Positions 38,910 to 47,794 of a stretch of DNA of 64,000 nt are shown piece after piece (position 1 is the first letter of the stretch; every line of letters begins with the position of its first letter). The DNA is from Salegentibacter flavus (GTDB lineage Bacteria > Bacteroidota > Bacteroidia > Flavobacteriales > Flavobacteriaceae). The stretch is from contig NZ_FOVL01000001.1 in assembly GCF_900115145.1 (NCBI RefSeq), positions 310,001 through 374,000 on the forward strand, read 5' to 3'. A program made the translations under genes and the position numbers. Below the pieces are notes generated by a model, which worked only from the letters and a program-made list of their open reading frames with translations, did no database searches and was not told the DNA's origin.

Positions 38910-40415
38910 CTAAAGTCCAAAACTAAGAGATAAAACCACACTGGAAAGGTCGCGGTTAATTTTGTAAGTGTCTGTTAGACCCACATCAAACAGTTGAGGG
39001 TTTTCATCCCTTTGAGCATTTGTATAAGCCAGGTCTAATTTTATACTTCCAAAATTGTAACCAAGCCCTGCCGAATAGCCGGTAAGATCTCCTACCTTGA
39101 TTTCATCCTGATAGGGACTTTCCTCAAAGCGGTATCCTCCGCGGAGACTCCAGTTTTGAATTCTGTATTCTCCTCCAAACCTAAATGTGGAAGCAGCTTT
39201 TAGGTTATCGGCTATTTGAGTATTCTGATAACTGAAATCGGGATCATCTTTCGGTCTGAATTCTATGTTGGAGTAATCCTTATAGGAATAATCAAAACTT
39301 ATAAGTCCCTGTCCTCCAAATAAAACGGCAATGCTACCGTTTAACTTCGAAGGTGTTTTTAAAGTATAGTCGGGGTAAACGTTTAGTACATTTGGATTTA
39401 CTGTCACCCGTTCATTCTGGTTATTATTAGTCTCGAGGTATTGAGTGGTTTGTTCTTCGATATTCAACCAGGTTGGCGATTCGTAAGAAGCCCCAACGCG
39501 AAAATTGTCATTTACTTTGGCGATGGCCCCAAGCTGAAAGGAAAATCCATTTCCGTTGGTGCTTAAATTATTATTAAATCGAACTTCATTTGTTGCGCTC
39601 CCGCTATTGTTGTTGGTTTCCAGATATCGGGTTGCCCGGTCGTAGTTAATGAAATGTGTGTTAAGGTTAGCTCCCAGGAAAAGGAAATCTTCATATTGTG
39701 TACCAAAGTTAAAGGTGAACTTTCCATTTAAGCCTGTTGCATAAGAAGAAAATTCCTGGTTAAAATTTCCCGGAGCAATAAAAGAATTGTAAGTAGTGTT
39801 GTTTGGATCATCAAGATCATGGTCAATTACATAGCCCTGGTAACCAAGCATAGCCTGCTGAGCACCGAAACCTTCGTTTTCACCTAAATAGGTGTAAAGC
39901 TCTGAAATAGATTCTCCATCCATAGTCTGAAGTAGATCCAATGGAATTCCATCAGCATAACCTAAAAAATACTGATCAATGGAATTGTTTCCGGTACCCG
40001 CTGCAATAAAACTATCGTCAAAATTCTTAGTTTTTGAATAATTCATTGCCAGGCTGAATTTTTTCCAGGAACTGTTATTGGCAGTATCGAAAATCAAAAC
40101 TCCACCGGCCTGGTTGAAATAGACATCAGATTCCTCATTGGAGGTGTAGCTGTTGAAATAATTTACATCGTTGGTGCTATTTCTAAAATCCAGGGTGATT
40201 GTCCCAAAACTGTTAAGAAATACTGCAGATCCAGCCGGGTTAATCGAAATCGCCGACATATCTCCTCCAAGTGCTCCAAAAGCTCCACTCATAGCACGAA
40301 AACGTGCTGTTCCCGTAAGGTCTTCTGAAGAATATCTGTATGCGTCGGTTATATTTTGGGCTTGGGTGTATGTGAAACCCAATAAGGTAATTAATAAAAA
40401 GGCTAACTTTTTCAT
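38910..40415 (-). CDS. Outer-membrane transport protein of the OmpP1/FadL type
   Basis: A 501-residue outer-membrane beta-barrel with signal peptide ending YTQAQ. FadL-like N-terminal features are the short plug-like segment with ARFRAMSGAFGALGGDMSAISINPAGSA, where NPAG is the family hallmark (segment shown in parts: FRAMSGAFGALGGD then ISINPAG). The rest alternates aromatic strands and loops and ends in a barrel-type VVLSLSFGL. The family carries hydrophobic compounds across the outer membrane. It is downstream of the aromatic-rich lipoprotein gene on the same strand, 97 bases away with a hairpin between them. Confidence 0.85.
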   Translation of the reverse strand: MKKLAFLLITLLGFTYTQAQNITDAYRYSSEDLTGTARFRAMSGAFGALGGDMSAISINPAGSAVFLNSFGTITLDFRNSTNDVNYFNSYTSNEESDVYFNQAGGVLIFDTANNSSWKKFSLAMNYSKTKNFDDSFIAAGTGNNSIDQYFLGYADGIPLDLLQTMDGESISELYTYLGENEGFGAQQAMLGYQGYVIDHDLDDPNNTTYNSFIAPGNFNQEFSSYATGLNGKFTFNFGTQYEDFLFLGANLNTHFINYDRATRYLETNNNSGSATNEVRFNNNLSTNGNGFSFQLGAIAKVNDNFRVGASYESPTWLNIEEQTTQYLETNNNQNERVTVNPNVLNVYPDYTLKTPSKLNGSIAVLFGGQGLISFDYSYKDYSNIEFRPKDDPDFSYQNTQIADNLKAASTFRFGGEYRIQNWSLRGGYRFEESPYQDEIKVGDLTGYSAGLGYNFGSIKLDLAYTNAQRDENPQLFDVGLTDTYKINRDLSSVVLSLSFGL

Positions 40416-40450
40416 ATCAGATCATTTATTTTTTTGTCGTGAAAAATCTT

Positions 40451-40483
40451 AAAAAAACCTTACAGGACTTGTCCTGTAAGGTT
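40451..40483 (-). terminator. Minus-strand hairpin between the lipoprotein and FadL-like genes
   Basis: Near-perfect arms AACCTTACAGGAC and GTCCTGTAAGGTT with a two-base loop; on the minus strand seven T follow. It lies after the lipoprotein gene and before the FadL-like gene, so it may end most transcripts or attenuate read-through. Confidence 0.8.
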
Positions 40484-40512
40484 GTGTTTTATGTCAAATC
40501 CCTTGTTACAGA

Positions 40513-41607
40513 TTATCCTCTGCCGCCCCCGCTTCTTCGTGAGCTACCAGAACTTCTTGAGGTTCCGGAGCTTCGGCTGGAAGAAGATGAACTTCTTACG
40601 GCACCGCTGCTACGGGATGACCTATTAGAAGACCTGTTATAGGTGTTATTATTCCTGGTAGTACGACTTCGGTTATAGGTGGAATTCGAATTTGAACGTC
40701 GCGTGTTTACATTTGTGTTTACGCGGGTTGGTTCAGAATTCCTGGTCGTTCTACTGTAAATCCTGGAATTATCACCTCTGCTTATAGCCTGTCTTCTGGC
40801 TGAAACATCATTATTTCGAATACTCCTTATACTTCTTGAATAAGAGCTTCTGCTATCTGCTGAAGCATTTCTTCGGGTTGAGGAATAATCAGAATAGGAA
40901 TTTCTTCGGCCGGTATTGTAGGCCACATCATTATATGTGTTGCGATAGCGATAATTATAGCCCCATCTGTTGTAAGGGTATCCATAGTAGTTTCCGTATC
41001 CCATGCCATACCAGCTACCCCAGTAAGAACCAAACCCAAAACCAAAGCCAATTCGGCTGCCCCATGGGCTGTAGCCGAAGTTTGAGCCCCAGTATGGATA
41101 ATAATAACCAGGTCCCCAGTAAGGATCTATAAAAAACGGATCATACCATCGATTGTAATACGAAGCACTCCAGCCCCAACGATATGGATTGTAGAATCCA
41201 CTATACCATCCGGTATTGTAAATATTTATGGTGTATTGGTCGGGGTCGTTTCCCCAGGGGGCATATCCTCCGGAATACTCTATAGCATCCTGCTCGTACA
41301 TTTCATCTTCATAATCATCTGCAGAAGTATATTCATCCACATCAGTAAAGATCATATTATCTGCCATTTCTCCATATATTGCAGATTTTTCAGCGAAGAG
41401 ATTCTTATAATATGAGTTTGCATTATTGTCTTGAGTAGCATATTGAGATCGATCGGTTTCAGAAGGATAAGTTTGGCTTCCGTCGCCATAGATTCCGTCT
41501 TCATAGCCGGAATACTGTGTGGAACCACAAGATGCTAACAATAGCAATAATATTAGAGGAGTCATTAAGAACCACGCTCTTTTAGGAATGTTGTAATTGC
41601 GTATCAT
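40513..41607 (-). CDS. Lipoprotein with aromatic/Gly-rich core and Arg-Ser-rich tail
   Basis: A 364-residue lipoprotein (signal ends LLASC, Cys27). Three zones are visible: an acidic N-terminal third rich in Asp, Glu and Tyr; a central ~100 residues dominated by Tyr, Trp, Gly, Phe, Asn and Pro (for example YWGPGYYYPYWGSNFGYSPW); and a basic, low-complexity C-terminal third of Arg, Ser, Asn and Thr ending RSGGGRG. It has almost no conventional hydrophobic core, so it is probably disordered or a repetitive surface layer. I know no function. Similar aromatic-rich lipoproteins occur in Bacteroidota. It diverges from proS with overlapping promoters. Confidence 0.85.
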   Translation of the reverse strand: MIRNYNIPKRAWFLMTPLILLLLLASCGSTQYSGYEDGIYGDGSQTYPSETDRSQYATQDNNANSYYKNLFAEKSAIYGEMADNMIFTDVDEYTSADDYEDEMYEQDAIEYSGGYAPWGNDPDQYTINIYNTGWYSGFYNPYRWGWSASYYNRWYDPFFIDPYWGPGYYYPYWGSNFGYSPWGSRIGFGFGFGSYWGSWYGMGYGNYYGYPYNRWGYNYRYRNTYNDVAYNTGRRNSYSDYSSTRRNASADSRSSYSRSIRSIRNNDVSARRQAISRGDNSRIYSRTTRNSEPTRVNTNVNTRRSNSNSTYNRSRTTRNNNTYNRSSNRSSRSSGAVRSSSSSSRSSGTSRSSGSSRRSGGGRG

Positions 41608-41621
41608 TAGCCTATATTTTA

Positions 41622-41652
41622 TTGTTGAACATTACAAAAATAGTTAGTTTTG
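41622..41652 (+). promoter_or_regulatory. Bacteroidota-type promoter of proS
   Basis: TTG at 41622-41624, a 20-base spacer, then TAGTTTTG at 41645-41652, an exact TAnnTTTG match. The proS ATG at 41734 lies 81 bases downstream. Confidence 0.6.
41635..41642 (-). promoter_or_regulatory. -7 element of the aromatic-rich lipoprotein gene
   Basis: On the minus strand the sequence reads TATTTTTG, an exact TAnnTTTG match, 28 bases before the lipoprotein start. It lies inside the spacer of the divergent proS promoter, so the two cannot easily be used at the same time. Confidence 0.5.
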
Positions 41653-41733
41653 CGCTAAATGTTAGTTATACACAGACTAACTATTTATTAATAAGTGTTA
41701 AATATAGCACAAGTTTTGTGCCAAATTATTGGA

Positions 41734-43212
41734 ATGGGGAAGAACATAGTTACACGCAGCGAAGATTATTCAAAATGGTATAATGAGCTGGTAGTTAAGG
41801 CAAACCTGGCCGAAAACTCTGCAGTTAGAGGTTGTATGGTTATTAAACCTTACGGCTATGCCATATGGGAGAAGATGCAGGCCCAACTGGATAAAATGTT
41901 CAAGGAGACGGGGCATGAAAATGCTTATTTTCCGCTTTTTGTGCCAAAGAGTTTATTTGAGGCTGAAGAAAAGAATGCAGAAGGATTTGCCAAGGAATGT
42001 GCTGTAGTGACCCATTACAGGCTAAAAACCAATCCTGACGATACTTCAAAATTAATTGTAGATCCGGAGGCGAAACTTGAAGAGGAACTTATTGTTAGAC
42101 CAACTTCAGAAGCGATTATTTGGAATACTTATAAAAATTGGGTTCAGTCGTACCGGGATCTGCCTCTCTTGATAAATCAATGGGCGAATGTGGTACGATG
42201 GGAGATGAGAACCCGTTTATTCCTGAGAACTGCAGAATTTCTTTGGCAGGAAGGACATACCGCACACGCTACAAAACAGGAGGCACTGGATGAGACTATG
42301 CTAATGAATAATATCTATGCTGAATTTGCCGAGAGTTTTATGGCAATGCCGGTTATAAAAGGAAGTAAGACAGAAAGTGAACGTTTTGCAGGAGCTGAAG
42401 AAACATATTGTATAGAGGCGATGATGCAGGACGGAAAAGCTTTGCAGGCGGGAACTTCCCATTTTCTTGGTCAGAATTTCGCCAAAGCCTTTGATGTTAA
42501 GTTTACTTCAAAAGAAGGTAAGCTCGAACATGTTTGGGCTACCTCCTGGGGAGTTTCCACAAGATTGATGGGGGCTCTTGTGATGACGCATAGTGATGAT
42601 AATGGTCTGGTTTTACCACCAAATCTTGCGCCTATTCAGGTAGTGATTGTTCCAATCTATAAAGGTGAAGAGCAATTAGCACAAATTTCTGAAGTTGCCA
42701 ACAAGCTTGCCGATGAATTGAAAGTTGCAGGAATTTCAGTAAAATATGATGACCGTGATACACAAAAACCAGGTTGGAAGTTTGCTCAATACGAAATGCA
42801 GGGAGTACCGGTGAGATTGGCTATTGGTCCCAAGGATCTTGAAAAAGGTTCTGTAGAGCTGGCACGAAGAGATACTTTGAGTAAAGAGTTTGTTCAGCAG
42901 ACTGAGGTTGTAGAAAAAGTAAAAGACCTAATGGTAGAGATCCAGGATAGTCTTTTTAATAAAGCTAAAAACTTTAGAGATGAGCATATCACCAGGGTAG
43001 ATTCCTTTGATGAATTTAAAAAGGTATTAAAGGAAAAGGGTGGATTCATTTCTGCGCATTGGGATGGTACTTCAGAAACAGAAAATAAAATAAAAGACCT
43101 TACTAAAGCTACGATAAGATGTATTCCGTTTGATAGAGAAGAAGAGACGGGAAGCTGTGTTCTTACAGGAAAACCTTCTGCTGGAAGGGTGCTTTTTGCT
43201 AAGGCGTATTAA
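41734..43212 (+). CDS. proS: Prolyl-tRNA synthetase (archaeal/eukaryotic-like type)
   Basis: Class II synthetase charging tRNA-Pro. The 492-residue protein is the short type without the bacterial editing insertion, as is usual in Bacteroidota. Motif 1 region is [15 protein letters not shown], motif 2 is [27 protein letters not shown], motif 3 lies around [13 protein letters not shown], and a C-terminal anticodon-binding domain ([20 protein letters not shown]) and zinc-domain-like tail follow. ATG 41734 is chosen over the frame's earlier TTG codon because [16 protein letters not shown] matches the usual N-terminus. Confidence 0.95.
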   Translation: MGKNIVTRSEDYSKWYNELVVKANLAENSAVRGCMVIKPYGYAIWEKMQAQLDKMFKETGHENAYFPLFVPKSLFEAEEKNAEGFAKECAVVTHYRLKTNPDDTSKLIVDPEAKLEEELIVRPTSEAIIWNTYKNWVQSYRDLPLLINQWANVVRWEMRTRLFLRTAEFLWQEGHTAHATKQEALDETMLMNNIYAEFAESFMAMPVIKGSKTESERFAGAEETYCIEAMMQDGKALQAGTSHFLGQNFAKAFDVKFTSKEGKLEHVWATSWGVSTRLMGALVMTHSDDNGLVLPPNLAPIQVVIVPIYKGEEQLAQISEVANKLADELKVAGISVKYDDRDTQKPGWKFAQYEMQGVPVRLAIGPKDLEKGSVELARRDTLSKEFVQQTEVVEKVKDLMVEIQDSLFNKAKNFRDEHITRVDSFDEFKKVLKEKGGFISAHWDGTSETENKIKDLTKATIRCIPFDREEETGSCVLTGKPSAGRVLFAKAY

Positions 43213-43236
43213 TTTTTGATTTTTTTCAACATAGAT

Positions 43237-43266
43237 TTGCGGCATTGAAAAATAGTTGTATTTTTG
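43237..43266 (+). promoter_or_regulatory. Promoter of the tRNA-Glu pair
   Basis: TTG at 43237-43239, exactly 19 bases, then TATTTTTG at 43259-43266: an ideal Bacteroidota promoter layout, 23 bases before the first tRNA. It probably also drives rpsT. Confidence 0.75.
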
Positions 43267-43289
43267 CATCCGCATTTGAAGAAAAGAAT

Positions 43290-43361
43290 GGTCCGTTCGT
43301 CTAGGGGTTAGGACGCCAGGTTTTCATCCTGGTAACAGGGGTTCGATTCCCCTACGGACTA
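43290..43361 (+). tRNA. tRNA-Glu (anticodon TTC), copy 1
   Basis: Seventy-two bases that fold as a cloverleaf: acceptor arms GGTCCGT and ACGGACT (one G-U pair), D arm with TCTAGGGGTTAGGA, anticodon stem CCAGG/CCTGG with loop TTTTCAT giving anticodon TTC, and T arm CAGGGGTTCGATTCCCCT. The 3' CCA is not encoded. The copy at 43422-43493 is identical. Confidence 0.96.
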
Positions 43362-43421
43362 CAAGAGAAACAGAGAGCTGTTTCATAGTTACCTGAAAAG
43401 GTGTTTTTATTGAAAATTAAT

Positions 43422-43493
43422 GGTCCGTTCGTCTAGGGGTTAGGACGCCAGGTTTTCATCCTGGTAACAGGGGTTCGATTCCCCTACGGACTA
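43422..43493 (+). tRNA. tRNA-Glu (anticodon TTC), copy 2
   Basis: Identical in all 72 bases to the first copy, 132 bases downstream start to start, separated by an unrelated 60-base spacer. No separate promoter is evident, so cotranscription with copy 1 is likely. Confidence 0.96.
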
Positions 43494-43522
43494 CAAGAAA
43501 AGATTAATTAAAGAAGAATATA

Positions 43523-43771
43523 ATGGCAAATCACAAGTCAGCGTTGAAGAGGATACGTAGCAATGAGGCAAAACGTCTTAGAAATCGCTACCAGCATAAA
43601 ACTACCAGAAACGCAATCAAAAAATTGCGTGAGGCTGATAAGAAAGAAGCTGAAACTTTGCTTCCTTCTGTAGTTTCTATGGTTGATAAATTAGCAAAGA
43701 AAAACATTATACACGATAATAAAGCTGCAAACCTTAAGTCTAAGCTTAGTAAGCACGTAGCAGCGCTTTAA
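43523..43771 (+). CDS. rpsT: Ribosomal protein S20
   Basis: Small-subunit ribosomal protein that binds 16S rRNA. The 82-residue, lysine- and arginine-rich, all-helical protein starts [21 protein letters not shown], the family's characteristic opening, and ends LSKHVAAL. It begins 29 bases after the second tRNA-Glu and may be transcribed from the same promoter. A terminator follows within 26 bases. Confidence 0.97.
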   Translation: MANHKSALKRIRSNEAKRLRNRYQHKTTRNAIKKLREADKKEAETLLPSVVSMVDKLAKKNIIHDNKAANLKSKLSKHVAAL

Positions 43772-43796
43772 GAATTATTACAGTGTTCAATTACTG

Positions 43797-43829
43797 AATG
43801 CTTTCTGTGAGAACGGAGAGCATTTTTTT
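43797..43829 (+). terminator. Rho-independent terminator after rpsT
   Basis: Arms AATGCTTTC and GAGAGCATT pair (one G-U) around an eleven-base loop, then seven T. Confidence 0.72.
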
Positions 43830-43874
43830 GTGCCCAAAAATTTCAATTGTGCCTCCCGTTTTTGATAAATTATT

Positions 43875-44789
43875 TTAGAAAACTGAAAGACCCGAAAGGG
43901 TGGTTAGTCTTTCCAGGGCCTTCATCCCCAGCTCCGAATTCCCTTTGTGATTAAGAATAGGACTCCAAACCGCAACAGAATACTGGTCTGGGTGAATCGC
44001 AACTATTCCGCCGCCTACGCCACTTTTTCCCGGTAGACCTACCTCAAAACTAAATTCTCCCGCTTCATCATAAAAGCCGCAGGTTTGCATTAAGGCATTA
44101 ATACGTTTTACCGAGGTTGGCGTTAAAATTTCTTCTCCGGTGTCAAGGATTTTTCCTTTGTTGGCATAGATCATAAAAGCTTGTGCCAATTCTTTGCAGG
44201 ACATCGAGAGGCTGCAGAGGTTAAAATAAAAATCTACGATTGGTTCTACCTCACATTTAATATTTCCCAGTGCTTTCATATAATTTACGAGAGCAATATT
44301 ACGATACCCGGTAGATTTTTCCGAAGCAGCGATTTTCTTATCAAAATCTATTTCTGGGTTACCGGTAATCTTTCTTACAAAATCAAGAAGTTCCTGTTTG
44401 GGGTCTTCTAATTGGGCGACTAAAATGTCTGAGATCACCAAAGCCCCCGCGTTTATAAAAGGATTCCGGGGCACGCCTTGTTCATATTCCAGCTGCGTGA
44501 GAGAGTTAAAAGGATCTCCCGAAGGTTCCACATCCACCCGTTTCCAAAGATCTTCACCCATAAGAATCATCGCCATGGATAGGGAAAAAACTTTTGCTAT
44601 ACTTTGTATCGAAAAATTTTCATCGCTGTCGCCAAAACAAAAATGCTGTTTATCTCCGCAATAAATGTGCATCCCGAATTTTCTCGGGTCTACTTTTGCC
44701 AGTTCCGGAATGTAAGAGGCGACTTTTCCTTCTACATCACGGTAGTTCATCTCGCTCTCAATAGTATTTAAAATTTTCTGGTAATCCAT
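43875..44789 (-). CDS. glsA: Glutaminase A
   Basis: Hydrolyses glutamine to glutamate and ammonia. The 304-residue serine-dependent glutaminase has the catalytic SxxK pair Ser63 and Lys66 in FSIQSIAKVF, the segment EPSGDPFNSL, PRNPFINAGALV, YRNIALVNYMK and near the C-terminus GLPGKSGVGGGIVA. Length is normal. Its start codon shares one base with the pepE stop (TAATG), so the two are coupled. Ammonia production may serve nitrogen supply or acid tolerance; the latter is inference. Confidence 0.94.
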   Translation of the reverse strand: MDYQKILNTIESEMNYRDVEGKVASYIPELAKVDPRKFGMHIYCGDKQHFCFGDSDENFSIQSIAKVFSLSMAMILMGEDLWKRVDVEPSGDPFNSLTQLEYEQGVPRNPFINAGALVISDILVAQLEDPKQELLDFVRKITGNPEIDFDKKIAASEKSTGYRNIALVNYMKALGNIKCEVEPIVDFYFNLCSLSMSCKELAQAFMIYANKGKILDTGEEILTPTSVKRINALMQTCGFYDEAGEFSFEVGLPGKSGVGGGIVAIHPDQYSVAVWSPILNHKGNSELGMKALERLTTLSGLSVF

Positions 44790-45496
44790 TAATGCAAATC
44801 CTTTAAGGAAGTTCCTGTTTCTATCTCGAAAGGTACTTGTTCTGGCCTGAAAATTCGGGCCTCTGGTTTTCCTTTTAACGTAATTTTATCACCGGAAACT
44901 TCCAGCCAGCTTCCTTCTCGTAATCCAATTATAGGCTGGGTATTCAGAGTATGAAATTCTTTGATCCTGGTTTCCCGGGTTTCTCCCTTATGAGTTGAAT
45001 TCTTATCGGGATCTAAATAATGAGGATTTATATTAAAGGGAACGATTCCCAGTGTTTTAAATGATGGGGGATAAATTATTGGCATATCATTGGTGGTTTG
45101 CATAGTGAGCCCGGCAATATTCGTTCCTGCGCTGGTACCCATATATGGTGTGCCTGAAAGGATGGCCTCCTGTAAAACCTTCATTACCTTGTTTTTGTAT
45201 AACTGGGTAACCAGTAAAAAAGTATTACCACCACCGGTAAAGATTCCTTCAGCTTTTTTTACCGCTTCTGTCGGATCTTGGTATTCCTGTATCCCTTTCA
45301 ATTTTAACCCGGCTTTGGAAAATGCAGTGGCGGCCATTTTGGTATACTCCTCAGGAGAAATTCCCCCTGGGCGGGCATAAGGAATGAATAAAACCTCTGA
45401 TACTCCATCGAAAAATTTCTTTATTTCCGGAATTAAATATTCGAGGTATGCCTGCCCGTGCAGGGTAGAGGTACTGGCTAGAAGGGCTTTTTTCAT
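44789..45496 (-). CDS. pepE: Dipeptidase E (alpha-aspartyl dipeptidase, S51)
   Basis: Cytoplasmic serine peptidase that cleaves N-terminal aspartyl dipeptides. The 235-residue protein has the nucleophile motif MGTSAGTNIAG with Ser122, close to Ser120 of the enterobacterial enzyme, preceded by GIFTGGGNTFLL and followed by the His-containing IVPFNINPHYLDPD and IGLREGSWLEV. It is the first gene of a two-gene unit with glsA; together they would release aspartate and glutamate. Confidence 0.92.
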   Translation of the reverse strand: MKKALLASTSTLHGQAYLEYLIPEIKKFFDGVSEVLFIPYARPGGISPEEYTKMAATAFSKAGLKLKGIQEYQDPTEAVKKAEGIFTGGGNTFLLVTQLYKNKVMKVLQEAILSGTPYMGTSAGTNIAGLTMQTTNDMPIIYPPSFKTLGIVPFNINPHYLDPDKNSTHKGETRETRIKEFHTLNTQPIIGLREGSWLEVSGDKITLKGKPEARIFRPEQVPFEIETGTSLKDLH

Positions 45497-45607
45497 CTTT
45501 GTTTTTTTGTAAATTTAGAGGAAAAGGCAGGTTTAACAAAAATTTACCTGCAACTTATCTTTCTCATAAGAAGATAAATTGTTCCTTTAAGTTATAGAAA
45601 TTGTATT

Positions 45608-46402
45608 ATGATACGCTTTGTAATTACCTTAGTTTTCTTGATAGCCACTTTTCCACTTCTCTCTCAAGAGGTGCAAAGAGTGGTGATAGATGGTAAAATT
45701 ATTGTTCCTGAAGGGGATAACCTGGAGGGGATGACTGTTTATAATGAGACTTCCCAAAGAGGAACCATCACCAATACCGATGGTGAATTCAGGATATCTG
45801 TAGCCATAAATGATAGTATAAGCTTTTCGGCTTTGCAATTTCAGAAATTTACAGTTGTAGTAGATCAGGGGGTTATAGATTCGGGAGAACTCAATGTTTT
45901 TATCAGTGAGACTGTAACCGAACTCCCTGAGGTGGTAGTCCTGCCTCATGACCTCTCCGGAAACGTTAACGTCGATGTGGCTCGCATACAGGTTGCAGAT
46001 CCTGATTTGCCGCGATACAGTGCCGCCGATTTGGAAAATATGAATGTTGTTACTGAACCCGATGCCCTAACCGGACCCGGTAAAAATGAAGCGATGGCAG
46101 CTAGTAAAACCCGCCTTATTCACGGACTTAATCTTGTGAATATTTTCAAGGTTCTTGTGGGTGATAGTAATGGAAGCCATCAAATTAAGCAACGGGAAAA
46201 AGATGAATATATCCGTCAATTATATAACGATGAATTTTTTCAGGAAAACCTGGACATCAAAAAAGAAAACATCAACGATTTTATTTTCTATGCTTCAGAT
46301 AATGGCCTTACTGCCGAGATGATGCAGGAAGGTAATGAACTTGATCTCATAGAGTTTCTTATAGCCAAAGGTAGAGAATACAAGAATCAAGTTGAAAATT
46401 AA
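45608..46402 (+). CDS. Secreted carboxypeptidase-regulatory-like domain protein A
   Basis: A 264-residue protein with signal peptide ending FPLLSQ. Residues ~25-105 form a carboxypeptidase-regulatory-like beta-sandwich: GMTVYNETSQRGTITNTDGEFRI is its core (seen as GMTVYNE, GTITNTDGEF). The C-terminal part is helical and ends with IKKENINDFIFYAS and DLIEFLIAKGREY. It resembles the next gene product in architecture and in the C-terminal helical segment, so the two look like old duplicates. The domain usually fronts SusC receptors or secreted enzymes, but here it stands alone. Function unknown. Confidence 0.82.
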   Translation: MIRFVITLVFLIATFPLLSQEVQRVVIDGKIIVPEGDNLEGMTVYNETSQRGTITNTDGEFRISVAINDSISFSALQFQKFTVVVDQGVIDSGELNVFISETVTELPEVVVLPHDLSGNVNVDVARIQVADPDLPRYSAADLENMNVVTEPDALTGPGKNEAMAASKTRLIHGLNLVNIFKVLVGDSNGSHQIKQREKDEYIRQLYNDEFFQENLDIKKENINDFIFYASDNGLTAEMMQEGNELDLIEFLIAKGREYKNQVEN

Positions 46403-46453
46403 TAAAAGCCCTCAACGTACTCTGTTCCACATTAAAACCTCACAGGAATCTCG

Positions 46454-47200
46454 ATGAGGTTAGTAATTCTTGTACTCATAGCCGTTATTTTTAGTTTCTC
46501 TCTTCAGGCTCAGGATAGAGATTTGCTTAATGGGAAAATCACTAATGATTCTCTTCTTTCTCAAGTGCATGTTATTAATATTACTTCTGAAAAAGGAACG
46601 CTTAGTGGAGAATCAGGAGAGTTTATCCTAAGCGTAAAACCCGGAGATTCCATTCTTTTTTCTTCTGTTCAGTATAAGAATATTACTATTGCGGTAAGAA
46701 AGGAGATGCTAGCCGAATCTTTTGAAATTGAACTGGAAAATGAACTCACCGAGCTTGACGAGGTGAAACTTCATGAGCTTTCCGGTAATTTACTGCAGGA
46801 TATTGGAAATATGGAAACCTTGAACCAGGCAGAATTTGGGATTCCTTATTCCGATAAAAAGCCGCCAAATATCGTGGAACGAAAAATTAGTGGAATGAGT
46901 AGTCCTATGGATCCCGCAGGTTTGCTTTATGGGGCAATAAGTGGTGAGAGGAGAAAACTCAAGCAAGCCCGGGAAAATCAAAGAGAAAATAACCGAATCC
47001 TTAAAGCCCGTAATTTGCTTTCCGAAGAATTTTATAATACCGAACTGGGATTAAAGAAATCAGAGGTGCTGAATTTTCTGTATTACTGCGCAGAAAACCC
47101 TTTATTTATGAGACTTGTTAATAAGGAGGATCTTCTTGGACTCATCGAATTTTATAAAAAAACCATTCCCAATTATCAGGATTATATCAGTTTGGATTGA
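46454..47200 (+). CDS. Secreted carboxypeptidase-regulatory-like domain protein B
   Basis: A 248-residue paralogue of the preceding gene product. A signal peptide ends FSLQAQ; a shorter regulatory-like domain with HVINITSEKGTLSGESGEFIL follows, then a Pro-rich turn and a basic helix (GERRKLKQARENQRENNRI). The C-terminal block LGLKKSEVLNFLYYCAENP and LLGLIEFYKKTIPNY aligns with protein A's DIKKENINDFIFYAS and DLIEFLIAKG. It starts 51 bases after protein A and 29 before the DUF6702 gene, in one apparent transcript with the M1 peptidase. No catalytic residues are evident. Confidence 0.82.
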   Translation: MRLVILVLIAVIFSFSLQAQDRDLLNGKITNDSLLSQVHVINITSEKGTLSGESGEFILSVKPGDSILFSSVQYKNITIAVRKEMLAESFEIELENELTELDEVKLHELSGNLLQDIGNMETLNQAEFGIPYSDKKPPNIVERKISGMSSPMDPAGLLYGAISGERRKLKQARENQRENNRILKARNLLSEEFYNTELGLKKSEVLNFLYYCAENPLFMRLVNKEDLLGLIEFYKKTIPNYQDYISLD

Positions 47201-47229
47201 ATGTTGATGACAAAAACTAAAAGCCTTTA

Positions 47230-47736
47230 ATGAAAAAGATTTTTATTCTCTTTGGTCTTTTCTTTATTTTGACCTCTTTTAAAGTCACCGCACACGAGTA
47301 TTATCTTAGTGTTACCGAAATTAATTACAAAACCGAAAGTCAATCCCTTCAGATAATAACCCGGGTCTTTGTAGATGATTTTGAGAATGTTTTGCGAAAA
47401 CGTTTTAACAACGATATTCGACTTGTGAAAGATGCCGAAGAAGGCCCGGTTAGAAAAATGATAGAGCGATATCTTGGGCAGAAACTTCAGCTTAAATCAA
47501 ACGGGAAGGAGCATCAGTTAAAATATTTGGGAAAAGAATATGATAATGACCAGATGATTCTCTATATCGAAGTTGAAAAGGTTGTGCCTTTCACAGAGAT
47601 TAGCATTACAAATTCAATATTGACCGATCTTTTTGATGATCAGAAAAACGTCGTTCACGTAAAAGTAAACGGAGTTACAAAAAGCCTGTTACTTCAAAAG
47701 AATGAAGATAAAAAAAGTTTCAAATTTAGAAATTAA
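47230..47736 (+). CDS. DUF6702 family secreted protein
   Basis: A 168-residue protein with signal peptide ending FKVTA and then HEYYLSVTEINY, the usual opening of DUF6702. It contains QIITRVFVDDFENVLRKRF and a C-terminal beta-rich half ending NGVTKSLLLQKNEDKKS. The family is widespread in Flavobacteriia and its function is not known. Its position directly before an M1 metallopeptidase and after two regulatory-domain proteins suggests a joint periplasmic or surface role. Confidence 0.85.
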   Translation: MKKIFILFGLFFILTSFKVTAHEYYLSVTEINYKTESQSLQIITRVFVDDFENVLRKRFNNDIRLVKDAEEGPVRKMIERYLGQKLQLKSNGKEHQLKYLGKEYDNDQMILYIEVEKVVPFTEISITNSILTDLFDDQKNVVHVKVNGVTKSLLLQKNEDKKSFKFRN

Positions 47737-47794
47737 ACCATTTATTTAACATAAAGTCTTATTTTTAGAAAAATTAAATAATAATTCAGTTTTC

